Origin: Populus alba
Lineage: Eukaryota > Streptophyta > Magnoliopsida > Malpighiales > Salicaceae
Direction: 5' to 3'
DNA length: 64,000 nucleotides
Assembly: GCF_005239225.2 (NCBI RefSeq)
Contig: NC_133288.1
Location: 15,940,169 to 16,004,168, forward strand
Shown: positions 12,957 to 25,699 of the stretch, piece by piece
Numbering within the stretch: the first letter of the stretch is position 1
Layout: each line of letters starts with the position of its first letter
Notes under the pieces: model-generated
What the model was told of the DNA's origin: nothing
The model's input: only the letters and a program-made list of their open reading frames with translations
Database searches by the model: none
Translations under genes and position numbers: made by a program

Positions 12957-13172
12957 GAAGCGTTTGTTTTTGTGATTGTAACTGCGTTTTGGCAAATTTA
13001 AATTTTTTTTTTTTTGCTAAAATTGAGTTATGGTTGTACTTTTTAGATCATTTTGATGTGCTGATGTCAAAAAATAATTTTTAAAAAATGAAAAAATATC
13101 ATTTGCATGTATTTCGGCATAAAAAGCTATTTAAAAAAACAACCGTTACCACACTGCCAAATACGCTCTAAA
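12957..13172. repeat. MITE-like element with imperfect terminal inverted repeats
   Basis: The left end reads 'gaagcgtttgtttttgtgat' and the right end reads (reverse strand) 'gagcgtatttggcagtgtgg', followed by related 'gtaac..gtt' blocks. At about 215 bp with no coding potential, it has the size and layout of a non-autonomous hAT-type MITE. The superfamily is inferred, and target-site duplications were not resolved. Confidence 0.6.
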
Positions 13173-13606
13173 TGGACTCTATATCAACTTGGAAACCGCA
13201 TTTTGTTCTCTTATTTCTTTGACCGAAGGAGATCAAGTAAAAATTAAAAAAGCATTATTTTAAACGTATTTATAAATAAATTGTTTTTTAAAAAATAATA
13301 TTATTATAATAACAAATGCACTCTTCGTAGAACTCGGTAACCGCGAAAACCTATTGATTTTTATTTTTGAGTTCTTTATTTAAAAAAAAAAAAAATAGCA
13401 CAGTGGACAGAATTCTTAAAATTCTCGAACATGCAATCGCTATTCTTATTTTATCTTACATGCCGCTTAAACTAAAACTAAAACCAAGTCAACAAGTTGA
13501 TGCTCTGTCATCGCTGCACATGCTCGTTCATTTTGGCTGAGAAGGTTCAAAAAATTACAGCTTGGAAGGTTGGGGGGACAGCCGTGGAAGGGGAGGAGCA
13601 ACCGAT
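13173..13606. other. 3' flank of the NSP2-like gene
   Basis: AT-rich intergenic DNA to about 13490, then the downstream flank of the minus-strand GRAS gene. Nothing else is supportable. Confidence 0.5.
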
Positions 13607-15135
13607 TTACAAATCAGGGTCAGAAGGAGAGGTCCAAATAGAGGCGGATAGTAAACGCCTAGATTTCCAACCGAGGACAAGCCTGTTGCTAGCCAATTCC
13701 TCCACCCTGTACCCATCATTGAAAAGCCCCAGTAAAAGCTTCGCCTGGCAGTTGATTGGCAAAGCTTATTTTTGATTGGCTGAAACCCCACCGCAGCCAA
13801 CCTTTCTCCCCACGAGCAACCCTCTTCTCCACGCGCCGAATAGATCCGAGCCAATGACCCAGCAATTCGGGGCCCCAAAAACACTCTCTCAACTAGAGCT
13901 CGAGCCCGACCCTGCATCGGGAAACCCGCCTCCAGAGAATCATAGAAGGCAGAGTAGTGGTGCAAGGAGTCCATGAACCGACTCACAAACCCTCCATCTC
14001 CAATGGGGCCACACTCCTCTTCCACCATGGCTGTCAACCTCGGGTTCAATGTCTTGGCTCCGGATAAAAACGAAGCAACCGAATCGGGTGCCCGGTAACT
14101 AAAATGAGGGAGCTGTAACATACAATTCATAACCAATGCCTCCCCTCGAACCAGCTTCAAAGCAGACGGTCTAAATGTCTGATCAGAGACCAGCCTACAC
14201 TGATGGAAAGAAAAGGGTTGACCAATTGACGCAGCAAAGGCCACTAAACGACGTCCCGTTTCTTGGACAGTCCCAATAGACCTCCTACCACTACCACCCC
14301 TTGACAGAGCTGTGATCCTAAGATGTGGGGTTGGTGGGCCATCCTTCCTGGAAACTAAAGCTTGCATCAAAGAAGCCCATTGGATCCCTTCCATGATATC
14401 GTAGTCCACAATATGAACCCTTCTATCATCAGCTACAGCTTCTAAAATAGCCTGATTGGCAGTGAAATGCCCAAACTTGACATAAGGCGACATGTCTTGC
14501 AATAGCTGAAAGGCCGCAAGAACGTCATTTTGATGTCGATGATGATGTTGAGGATCGTCGCGATGGTGATGATGGTAAGGCCCATTGTTGGTTGCCGAAA
14601 GACGTTTATTACTGTGAATACTTCTACTGCCTTCTAGTAGGCCTTGCAAGGCGTCAGTGAAATAAGCAGCTAATCTTTCCATGTTGGTTCCATCATTTGG
14701 GGACACCAACTCCTTGAGCCGAACCAATATCACCCGAGCCAGATCACGGTTCTTGTTTAGACCGGTAAGGGCCTCGGCCGCAGCCATCAATAGATGAACT
14801 AGCCGCAAGCCCTTCAAATCGTCGCTGCAGCTTGTTTCTTCATCCACAAGCAGAGTGTCACTTGTGGACATGGAATTGCTTGTGTCTGGTACTGTCAAGT
14901 GAATACTTTGATTCATTAACGCTCCATCATCCATCATGGAATCGATGAGATCTTGAAAGTCATCTTGGGCACCTGATAAGGCCTCCCAGTCGACCATGGG
15001 AAACCAATCATTCCATTTGCAGCCACGGTCATTTTCGGTGGAAGTGGCGGGGGTTGTGGTGGTGGTGGTGGTGGTTGTGCTGCTATAGCTGGAAAAGTCG
15101 AGCTCAAATTTGGCTCCATCTATAGCCATGGCCAT
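13607..15135 (-). CDS. NSP2: NSP2-type GRAS transcriptional regulator with disrupted C-terminus
   Basis: NODULATION SIGNALING PATHWAY 2 proteins are nuclear GRAS regulators that work with NSP1 in strigolactone biosynthesis and symbiosis signalling. This intronless frame starts at 15135 ([10 protein letters not shown]). It shows the NSP2 N-terminal block ([22 protein letters not shown]), a leucine-rich start ([16 protein letters not shown]), a VHIID-type motif ([21 protein letters not shown]) near residue 240, and the SAW-region start [13 protein letters not shown] near residue 450. After that, a one-base excess in the T-run 13769-13773 and another at 13752-13753 throw the frame. Uninterrupted reading gives a foreign tail ending at 13555 (526 aa). 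The family-like C-terminus is present in another frame and ends at TAA 13607-13609, which would give about 508 residues, the usual NSP2 length. A His-rich loop and a Thr run (GGT/GTG repeat at ~15050-15080) are extras. The identity is strong; whether the breaks are real or base-call errors is open. Confidence 0.88.
14715..14735 (-). promoter_or_regulatory. miR171h-type microRNA target site in NSP2 mRNA
   Basis: The plus strand here reads almost as the miR171h sequence itself (core GAGCCGAA, then CAATATCAC), so the minus-strand mRNA is its complement. Against the Medicago miR171h as I know it, the differences are one mismatch at the 5' end and two G:U-type positions. In the protein this codes [10 protein letters not shown] within the leucine-rich region. 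miR171h regulation of NSP2 in mycorrhizal roots is established in legumes; conservation here is inference from the match. Confidence 0.8.
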
Positions 15136-15331
15136 GGTTCAGCTGAACTAAGAAAACTAGCAAATGTGTTACGATGAGTAATTGTGTGTATCAACTGTGA
15201 ATCATTTTGGGGTTTTGGAGAGAGGAAGGAGCTGAAACAAGAGCCAGCGAGGGACGCAAAGCAATTGTCTTTAAGGCTTTAATTAAGATATTATCGACTA
15301 AGCTCGGGCAATTGATTCCATGCTTGTTTGG

Positions 15332-15340
15332 TTTTATATA
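15332..15340 (-). promoter_or_regulatory. Putative TATA box of the NSP2-like gene
   Basis: Minus-strand TATATAAAA about 200 bp upstream of the start codon, in an otherwise mixed-composition stretch. This would place transcription start near 15300 and give a leader of about 170 nt. Confidence 0.5.
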
Positions 15341-15399
15341 CACCTTTCAGGGGACTTAAATCAGGCAGTGCTGCTCAATAATGAATGTGGAACTTTACA

Positions 15400-18100
15400 C
15401 TGATGCCCTTGCATTATCGAATATTATCGTTAACGGCACACTATTGTATTTATTTATTTATTTATTATTATTCGAACAACAGTGCTAATTTTTTCCAACG
15501 GGGGTACTTCTGATGAGTTGCATCTCGAAATATGAAATCATGACTTATTACTCAATGTTAAAAATTATAATTATTTTATTAAATATGATCCATGTTCTAT
15601 AATTTTAATTTCTCCTCTTATGATAAATGTTACATAATTTAATAAGCAAAGTTTTATTAAAAAAAATTAATATCCCTAATATTAACATTATCCCTTTGAA
15701 ATATATTTTTATAAGAGGACCCTCTTGCATGGTATTACTTAATAAGCGTGCTTCAAATTTATTTTCTTCCTTCTTGTCATCTTCTTAATTTTTCAAAAAA
15801 AGGGTTGATTAGATTAATTTTTGAATTGATATTATTATCTAGATATAACCTACTTCTAGTTGCTCGGGGCAAATCAAACAAGTAGAACAAACATGAATAA
15901 AAACTAAGATCTAATTTTTAAAGTTGATTTAATTTAAGATTTGAATAATGAATAAGTGAGTTAACTTGAATAAACTAACATTTTAATACTTTTTTAAAAA
16001 TTCAAAATAACATTATTTTAATAAAATAATACCATGAGTTTTTACTAACCGGGCATAGATCAGGGCATAGAGCCGACAGGCTATCGGTTGATCCATTGAA
16101 CCACCCAGTGATGTTTTTATAATAGTTATTTTAGTAAGTTGTTGGCTGTGGATTTACAGATAGCTAGGGAGAAAAACAAAGAAAATCATGCAAGCATATT
16201 AATTATGGAAGGGGTGAGGGGTGAGGGGTGAGGGGTGAGGGGGTGACATCTCCACTTTTAGGTTAGCGGCCTACACATAAATGACAGGGATTTAACCGTA
16301 TACTCTTTAGGGTAGAAATCATCAAAATTAAAGCTCAGGTTTCGGACAAAGTTTTAACTCACATGCAAGCGCGCCTACACACACCAAGGCCCCGTAAAAA
16401 CTTAAAAATTTAAAATAAATAATTCGATAGTAAAAATAAATCATTCAAAGTATAAAATAAATTATCTAGTAGATGGTTTAGTAGTAAAAATTTAAAATTA
16501 AAATTTTTTTTTTTGTCATGTGATCTTAAGTTTGAACTCTATGATTGTTAATATGATGATTATATGAAACTTACATGATTGTTAATTTTAGAGCTTATGG
16601 AATTAGTTAAAATACATATAAGATGACCCGGGCATTTATATTAATAAAAAAATAATAAACTTGTGAATAATGAAACTCGTGAGAAGGTTTTTTCTTTTCT
16701 ATTTAAGAAATAGGATAATTATTGATGTTTTTTTTTTAAATTTTCAATCAGTTGTATATTTATTGAAATGAAAAATAATGGAGCTGCTGGGAACACGAGT
16801 TGCATCTGCCAACGCTTTAATTTCTTTATTTGTTCAAAGTCATGATGCAAAAATCTTCATTGTTAATAAATAGCAAGTAGTGCCGATCTCACGTATATAG
16901 TAAACAATCATGATGATTGTTTTTTTAAATTAAATAAAATTATTCAGTTTTACTCGTTTCAAAAATTGAGAAAAATATTTGTGATTAGAAAAGCCATCAG
17001 ATGGCTAGGATTGCAGTGATAAAGTCGGGCATCCTGGAGTTTTATTATCCAGTTAAATGGTTTGTTTGAACGTATAGTTAAATAATTTTTTTTTTTTAGA
17101 AATGTATTAAAATAATATTTTTTTTAATTTTAAAAATTATTTTAAAAATAAGTGTATTAAAATGATTTAAAAATATTAATTTAAAATAAAAAAAATTATA
17201 TATTTTCAAAAATATTTTTAAAATATGAAAACAGAAAGCGAAAGTCAGCTCGGCATCTATTGATAAAGACAGCGAAATTCTACGGATGAGCTAAGTGTGG
17301 CGTAAGACGTGGCAGCATTTGGTCTCTTGATCGAATCACAAATGTTTTTTATTAATCAAGCGGCCGGCACGCAATGAACAATATGATAAAGATACGTAGC
17401 CGAAAGGGACGCATCCCCACTATTGTAGGTCAGGGGGCGCTGTGGTCCTGTTCGGACGGCCACTTGCGCGAAGACCAGGCAAAGGCGGTTTAATTATGAT
17501 TTTGAAAAAATTATTATTTTTTATTTTAAATAAAAAATTATTTTTTAATATATTTTAAAAACAAACACTTTAAAAAATAATCTTTATTATAATTTCAAAC
17601 ACTACTAAAATTAAAGATATTTTCTATAGTTGCAACTAAAATGATATATCATGTGTTGCTGAAAAAAAGAAGAAGGTGATGCTATTTTTAAATTAATTAC
17701 CAATTATATTATCAATACGTTTTACAATGTAGGACTAGAAATGACATACGTATGGATTACAAAAAATAGATGGAACGTTCATTCCCATTTTTAGCTCTCA
17801 TGGAGTGGCAAAATAAATTAGGAATAGTATTTTTTTTCATAGTTATTTTCCTAATAAAGTACGGATTTTCAAAAATTTTAATGAATAAAAAATTAATATT
17901 GTTGAATCAAATTCATGCCCACGTAAAGAAAAGACATTCAAAATTTGGAATTCAAAATTCATTAATTATCAATATAACTAATGGCTATTCTCTTGACCAG
18001 TGCCTAAAAACACTTATCTGCTTTTTTTCATATAATTGATGGAAAAAACCTGTAAATACTAGCTTTGGTATTTATATATGGAGTGGCAAATTTTCAAATT
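15400..18100. other. Intergenic, AT-rich; small GTGAGGG minisatellite at 16210-16245
   Basis: Four to five copies of a 7-bp 'gtgaggg' unit stand out at 16210-16245. 17040-17225 is a copy of the dispersed AT-rich MITE-like family. The GC-richer stretch 17230-17490 gives no recognisable protein in any frame. No gene is supportable. Confidence 0.55.
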
Positions 18101-18109
18101 AATGGAAAG

Positions 18110-18360
18110 TAATGGTATTGTGGTAGTTTTTTGTGGTTATAGTTTGAAAAAAAACATTGTTTTATAAAAAGTATTTTTGGTTGAGATTGATTTGGTATTT
18201 ATATTATATTTGGTTTAAAATTTTGATTGAAATTGAGGTTGAATAAAAAGTAGTTTAATGTGTCTGGTTAAACATATTTTTCAAATTGAGGTTATAAAAT
18301 AATTAAAAAAGATATATATTAATATTGATAATTTTTAATTTAAATATTATAGATTTAACT
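18110..18360. repeat. MITE-like T-rich repeat
   Basis: Sequence of the type 'ttgaaattgaggttgaataa', then 'aaagtagtttaatgtgtctg', then 'gttaaacatatttttcaaat', resembling short non-autonomous repeats common in poplar-like genomes. Termini were not resolved. Confidence 0.4.
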
Positions 18361-18681
18361 ACCATTATTACATCATTAAATAAATAATATTTTATATCAA
18401 ATATTTTATATTATTCCGTTAACTTATTTACAATTTCATCACGTATGAAATTCATATGATAAAGACTATAATTTCCATGGTTTTTTAAGCGTGCAACAAA
18501 ATCAGGTAAAATATCATTAGAAACAAAATTAAAATTGCGATCAAATTCCACAAATGCTATGTTATTATGCGATGTTATTCTAATTTATATAATGTTATTA
18601 AATAATATTAAACATTAATTTTTCGAGTAAAATATAATTTTATAAAAATAATTTGTTTTACTAGGTCGAACGAAGTCTAAT

Positions 18682-18793
18682 GAACAGTGGAGACACTGTT
18701 CACGTGAACAATGCAAAGTAGTTAGAATTATGGCACTGTTCATGTGAACAGTGCCACGTGAAATTCACCTTGTACTATTCACGTGAACAGTAC
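18682..18793. repeat. Cluster of three TTCACGTGAA-type inverted repeats
   Basis: Three adjacent palindromic units occur at 18682-18701, 18732-18755 (11-bp perfect arms, 2-bp centre) and 18772-18793 (one mismatch). Each contains CTGTTCA-TGAACAG arms, and two of the centres carry the G-box core CACGTG or a CATGTG variant. No coding potential. Confidence 0.8.
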
Positions 18794-18799
18794 CAAGTG

Positions 18800-21700
18800 A
18801 ATTATTCGCTTACTAGATGTGAGAAGCAACTCTCAACTACTTTGTGGGAATAAAGGTTTCAACATAAAATATATGAACCCCACATAAATAGTCAATTGCT
18901 TTTTAATGTTACCAAATATGATGTTTACATGATTTGCTTTAAAAAGCTAAAGCTATCACATAAACAAATATCTTATAAGATTCTCAATCACATCACTTGC
19001 AGAAATTCAATCTTTCCTAAATACGGAAGTCTTTTACTATATAGAATAGGATTTATCATGAACCAAAAGCAACTTCAACAATCCATGTTTAACATTATCA
19101 AAATTTACAACCGAGCTCTGTTACTTAACTATGTACTTACCAGTCTCTTTTTTTTTTTTTCCCCTTTAAAAATAAAAGGTCTCATGCAATAGCGCAGAGC
19201 CATAAATTTTTCCGATCTTGTCTACCAAGCAAATACACAAAATTGTTTTTTTCAAGATCAATCATTAACTCATATACATAAATTTATCAAGTTAACAGTG
19301 AAGCTTCAATTTAAATACATAACATAAAATATAAAAAAATAAAATTCAACATAAAATTAAAAAAAAAAGTAAAAATAAACTACATTATCGAATTTAAATC
19401 TTTTTGAAATTTGCATTATTTATAATCGAATTTAAATCGATATCTTCAAGAAACTCTCATTCAATATAAATAACCATGGAAAGTGATCAAACCAAATGTA
19501 TTGAAATCAATGAAAAGCTAGTGTTTTTTCCTCTCTTGCTTCCTGATTTTCAAAGAAAATATTCTTTATTGGTTGATGTTTATTACTTGATTTAAAGAAT
19601 AAAAACATACTTTTCTCTCTCTTTTATTTCCTTGATTTTCCATTATAATTTATAATCTATTAAAGGTACATGAAGTAAGAATAAATATTAAAAAAAAAAA
19701 CTGATGACATGATCTGAAGAGATAAAATTACATGAAGTAAGAATGATTTATTGTATCAATTATTACTGGTTTATTGGACAAGGCCACATGTTTAGCGGAG
19801 AAAGTAGTAGAGCTTTAAAAGCTAGTGTTTTTCTCATATTTCCTACACTTAATATTTATTTTTATCTGTAATTCTTGCTTCAATGTATAGTCTCTTCTTC
19901 TTAAAACCTTTTTTCCTTTCCTTTTCTTTTTTGTTTCTTCTTATGTTGAAGCCGAGATTTAAAAAGACATATAAGATGTAACCATGCCAATTTTTGTTTT
20001 ATCAACACAAATTCCTCAATTTTAATTATGTAATATCTAAGTAACCAAAGAACAATTTTTTTTTTTTACCAAAACCCATCGACCTTTACCATGTCAAGTG
20101 CAATGATGACTATTTAAAGATGTTCAGAACCAAAAGCCAAGTAGGCAATCGAGTTTATGGCATTCCAACACCACAATCAAAAATCAAAAAGGCTTGTAAT
20201 TGAAAGCATTTATCTATGAGCCAAAGGAGACCTTTTATACCTATACTAAGAAATTCAAGTTTCTCATTAATTAAGCATTACTTGATTTAACTAAAAGCAA
20301 GCTAAGTTAAGCAACTCAAGTCTTAATCACTTGGATGTAAAAGTATAACTTTATTAAATTACCTTTAAACAAGCTGAATATTATTGTGTTAAACTGACTT
20401 TTTCAACCAAAAACTTGTAAAGTTAACACAATATTTCATTTTATTAATGTCATTTTTCTACATTTTGTGACCATGATTAATTTACTTTTTTGAAGTTTTT
20501 ATGGTTTTATAATCTGGATTACAGATTTGACAAGTAAATTTGAATTGATCCGTATTGATTCAAAATGTTATTATTTCAATATTTTTTTTAAAAAAATAAT
20601 ATTATTTTTAATTTTGTTTTGATCAAACTATATTTTTATTAGTTATCTAAATTAGCGTTAAACCAATTAAATTAATCAAAATGATATCAGATTAACTCTT
20701 CATATTGAATAATTTTTTTACTAGAAGAACATCAATAACACTTTAATTTTTTTTTATTACACTTTCAACATTAAAAATTGTTCTTCTTATGCTAGCCAGC
20801 GATAGATAATGTAACGAACCAAATTTGCTTGCATATAATTCAAAACTAGCCTTTTTGTGATGGCCTCACGTTATTCTTCGAAGGAGCTGTTGCCATTTCG
20901 AAAAGTACAATTAATCAAAGGAGCTGGTTTAAATAAATAATAATAATAACAATAATTAAAAGCTTAATTATATCTCCAGTTCCTTTTTAACGATTTTAAT
21001 TTGAAGGCATAAACAATCTTCTTCAAGTTCCATTGGATGCAAACTGAAGATCATCATTACATGCATGCTAATTACTATTATTGTTCTTTTTTAATGGGAT
21101 ACCGTATTAGATATATTTTTCATTATAAATGAATGATTTAAATGTGAGGCGATATTAATTTATATGCCAATCTTCTCCAAGTTTCATTATTGCTCTTTCT
21201 TTATTTTTTTAAGAGAGCTAAATGCTGATTGAAGTATAGCCTGATTTACTATTTGATCACAAATTGTCCAAAAAAGCTGCCCATCACCAGTTAGTGGTGA
21301 TGAAAGCACGATATAATTGGTCCTCTCTTTGTAAGCTATATATATTAAAATAGGTAGCTGTTGAATATAATTATAGCCCACATTTTATTTTATTTTTATC
21401 ATATAATTATTATATGCCCTTCCTGTCAACTTCTGCTATTAAAAACAGATGTATTCTCTGGTATGTACCTAGTAAGAGATAAGATCCATTGTCTGTCATA
21501 AGGACCACGAGATTCCATTCTCTAAAATATTCTTGATGTGCAGTCGTCCTGATGTAGCATGTTTATGTAAATTAATTGAGCCCCTTAAATAGTTTCATTG
21601 GTTGGCAAATCTGACCTTAGCAATATGATCTGAACCCGACACAAAATCATGTCTGCAATTTAAAAAAAAAAAAAAAAAACCAGGGCAGACTTTGAGTGCT

Positions 21701-21980
21701 TGCCTACATAAACTAGAAGCACTTGGTGTTTCTAATTATGTTTTCCGTTTTTCATATGTTTTAGCACCACATATTCTGTTAACAATCTAGGAAACCAGGA
21801 CATTTTAGGCACTTGAAGTTCTTATCAATTTAATAAAATCAGGCCAGTACTAGCTAGAACTGATGGTTTCAAAGCATGTTTTGAGATTTTCGTATGTTGT
21901 ATAGTATTTTATGAGATTTAGGAGGACTACATATTCCATTAAGAAAGGGAGCTTCTTCTTTTATATATATAAATTAGCAT
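18800..21980. other. Intergenic, AT-rich; nothing supportable
   Basis: Short open frames (such as 18896-19192) have AT-driven composition, no recognisable motifs and no splice context. No RNA gene or repeat with clear ends was seen. Confidence 0.5.
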
Positions 21981-21984
21981 AGTA

Positions 21985-22092
21985 GAAAACAATTCTCCTA
22001 AAATAGCACAATTGAAAACTTATTTGTGAAAATAACATAGTTTGTTGAAACAATTCTCCTAAAATAACACAATTAAAATTTATTTGTGAAAG
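21985..22092. repeat. Tandem duplication, ~68-bp period
   Basis: 'aacaattctcctaaaata' followed by 'tttatttgtgaaa' occurs at about 21988 and again at about 22056 with small changes. Confidence 0.8.
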
Positions 22093-23915
22093 TAATACAA
22101 TTAAAAATATATATGTAGGACATGCACTACCAATAAAACACGCAGGTCACAAGTGTGCGACCAATAACATGCACAGGTTTTACATGTTCAATCAAGAAAC
22201 ACGTTAAGAAAGGGAATATAGAGGTTATAAGAAAAGGACATATAATTCATTTTATAGAGAGGAAGAGGAGAAGTCAATAACATATTATCAAAGTCAAAAT
22301 TAAAGTTTGTTTTGGTAGCATGTTGGGGACCAGTAGGTTATGTTTATAAAATAAGGTTGTTTAAGCAGTATATTTTGGAAATGAAGATGGAATGAACATG
22401 AGTAGTTGTAGGGTAAGATTGGGGTGCAAAAAGAAAGTTAAAATAAACAGCTCCAAAAATAGTGTAAATAAAGTTATTTTGGTGGTCTTACACAAGAAGG
22501 AAATCTAGGGAATGATCAAATTAAAACTGCATTGTAGAGAGGTATTAGATGCAGGAAAGTAATGGGTTGTTTGTTGGTTTACGTGTATAAGTTAGGATTA
22601 TATATTGCATGGAAATGGATGAATATGTTCAAGAATAGGTGCAAAGTTTGAACTTCTCATAATGTATATAACGATGATAACATTAGCTTTGTTAGGCAGT
22701 AATTAGGAGTAGCTGAGTGTTTATAAGTCTTAAAAAGTTACACGACACTTTATGCCACTTTTATAATGTTATAAAATCTTATAATTGCAAATTCTTTAAA
22801 TGTATATTTGTATGTTGATTATTGAAATAAAAAAATATAAAATGGCAACTAAAAATGTCATAGATAGTATATTAGTATACTCTTATAGATGATTGAGATT
22901 ATTGGTATCTTGTGGTTGATGACCATGTTTGCATATTATTTTTGTGAATAACGATATCTAAATAAGTTAATTGTTGTAAGAAAGATTATATTTTATTTAG
23001 AAAGAAGTTTAAGAGTACAATTTTAGAGGTATTATTTAATCTTTAATATTTGTAATTATAATGTGTATTTATGATAATGTATGTTCATTTCAGGATCTTC
23101 ACATACTTGACAAAAATAATAGTTTTTCTAGTTTATTTTAGTCTTAAACTTCAGGTAATAAACATGTAAATGTAAATTGAAAATACTTATTATGTCATGT
23201 AATCAAATTAATAGTATTTTGTCATGTAAATGAATTCAATACATGATATGATTTTATGTAACCAAATTAATCAATAATTGAATGGAATAAAACGAGTTTG
23301 TTTAATTGTGAATCGAGTTGAAATAAAATTGTATTACATATATTTATGTTAAATTGGTTATGTGAATTGTAAATTATTAAGTTTGTTTTTCTTTTTCTTA
23401 CAAGTTGAAAAAATACCCCTGTCACTGCAATTTTAAGGTGGCGCAGGTCTCGCCTATGCATCTTAAGATAGTGCATGGCTTCCATGCGCCTCTCTTGATC
23501 GCGCATGCTCTGCCTGTGCCTGTCTTGGCTTCCATGCGCCTCTCTTATCAGTCACTGTCTTATTTATTCATAAATAAGTTTGTGTTTTGAGAGAATTTAA
23601 AAAGAACTCTAAGAAATGCAGCTGCTGCTTGGTTGCCTTGTATTGGCCAGCTCAAAAGGAATTCCTAGACACACACTGCTGATGAAGTAGTGTTGTGGAA
23701 AAACCAGCAGATCAAGCGAACAACCTGTGGCAGTTGGAGCATCTGAAAGCAGACATATTTGGGAACTTGCACTGCTTTGTCTTACTTCTTGTCAGTGACT
23801 GACTGATAAACAAATAATTCTCTTTTTTATTAGCGTAATTTCTTTTATTATTTTAGATAACAGATCACTCCATAGTTGTGGGGTTTCATCGTTTCTGAAA
23901 TTGTGTCGAAGGAAA
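22093..23915. other. Intergenic; small duplicated GC-richer patch at 23440-23560
   Basis: The patch contains 'ggcttccatgcgcctctctt' twice, about 50 bp apart. 23600-23810 is compositionally gene-like, but no frame stays open or looks like a known domain. Confidence 0.4.
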
Positions 23916-24075
23916 ATTCTTACGAGATTGAACTTTAACAACACTATATATATATGAGACGCTCCAAACAGTAAATGAATTAGTAAATTGTTAGCATAAT
24001 AAATAATAATGGAACAAAATATTGTTCCTTATGAACAATATATATAGTGTTGTTAAAGTTCAATCTCGTAAGAAT
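23916..24075. repeat. Perfect 38-bp inverted repeat (foldback), 84-nt loop
   Basis: The left arm 23916-23953 (starting attcttacgagattgaactt) is exactly the reverse complement of 24038-24075. The loop holds a second small inverted repeat (ggaac..gttcc). A transcript would fold into a long perfect hairpin. It could be a MITE-type foldback element or a young hairpin-small-RNA locus. It has no coding potential. Confidence 0.92.
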
Positions 24076-25640
24076 ATATATATATATATGTTTCTTACTG
24101 AGCTCATGGGATTAACTTGCCGCCCAACTTAAAACTGCGGGTGTCTTCTTAATAAATAATAAGCAAAGCAATCAGATCTGTAATTGGTTTAATTTTGTAT
24201 ATACGCCAATGTTACTAAGCATGTTTTGAAGATGATGGTGAAAGCACTAATCCTACATTTTTCTTTGAGAGAAAATATTTCAAATTCAGGAAGTAAAATA
24301 TACATATGGCTGGTTTTTCTTTCCTTATAGTTTTTCAAGTATTTGGGCTGGTATTTGTTGATGTATAGTGATTTTGAAGGCGAACTTCTTGTTTAATCTA
24401 TCTCATCTTGATTTTTCATCATGGCCGGAGAGAGAGAGAGAGATTGTTGAAATAGAGGAGGATTATTTTAAATGAATAGTTTCAATTTAATTACTAAGTA
24501 TTTTTAAAAATTAAACAAGATACATGCATGAGAAAAAGAAATTGAGAGGCAGAGAGCAAGTTGGAGATATATATTGAAATAAAGAAAATTGTTGTACATG
24601 GGTTGGTGACTCTACAATTATAATTAACCACACCTTCACTCATTTAATTTTTATAAAATAAAAAAAATACCCTAATTAATATTTAATTATTTTTTTCTTC
24701 TTTCTCCCGTTGTTATTTTGGAAAAAACAATGAATTAGTGGGAATGTATGGAGTGCGGATACAGTTTCTTGGAGTCCAACAGTACTGTCTAATTGTATAA
24801 TAGCCTTCCACGTGGATTGATAATGTCGAGGCTTTCTTCCTCTTTAATGGGTGCTTACGCAGATTTTAGGCTGTTCATCACATACGTCATGCAATTAATC
24901 AATGATTTTACTAGCAAGGGAAAATAGAGGAAAACAAGCAAGTGTAATTTAAAGTAGAGAAGGCAAATGATGTCACTGTGTCTCCCTAAAATACGAGTGA
25001 CAAACAATGTAGGCTAGTAGAAAACGAAAGAGAAGGCTACGATGGCTACCTAATTTTCTTATTAAAAGAGAATCAACTCATATTTTATGTCTAATTGATT
25101 TAAAAAAAAAAAAAACAATTATGTGATTTTGCTGGTACCGTAAGCACATGTAGGGGAGTTTTCTATGGTGATGAAAGAGTGACTTTATTGCTAAAAAACT
25201 TGCAAATTGGAAGATTTTAATCATAGATTGGAGACCAAGCGGGAAGGTTGTTGATAGGGTTGTCTTCTTTCCTCTGTGTGATGAGAAATCTTTTTTCTTG
25301 GAAGATTAGGGCATACTGATTGCATACTAATTTGGTTTGGCTTTTCTTCAAGGAGTTCAAATCCAATCCAAAAGAGTTGTTGTTTGAGGAGATGCTGGCC
25401 ATTTTAAATGTTTAGGCCAATTATTTTAAGCCAAAAAAGAAGAAGAAAAAGCTGTTCGAAAGGGATAAAGAAATGCAAAGGATAAGTTTCTTCTTTCTGC
25501 CTATCTTTTACATCAGAATTATTAATTGACTTAGACAATAAGATTGCAGTTGTCGAGCCATTGGACCAATCAATAATATAGCAAGTGGTCAATGAACAGC
25601 AACTCAAGTAGCATATGAAAAGACCGATTAAATTTAGGAT
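24076..25640. other. Intergenic with a weak small minus-strand ORF (25217-25402)
   Basis: The minus-strand frame at 25217-25402 encodes 61 residues starting MASISSNNNSFGLDLNSLKK. It has a less biased composition than other short frames here but no known domain, and no promoter or intron evidence. It is listed only as a possible small protein. An AG-rich run sits at about 24427-24444. Confidence 0.2.
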
Positions 25641-25699
25641 TGCATTAGCGGTTTATATTTTAGAGTTTTATCTAAAAGCTTAAGTTTTTTAAAAAGAAG

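Noticed and set aside
13497..13976. Plus-strand frames of 66 and 92 residues
   Set aside because: They lie antisense to the NSP2 coding region and its 3' end.
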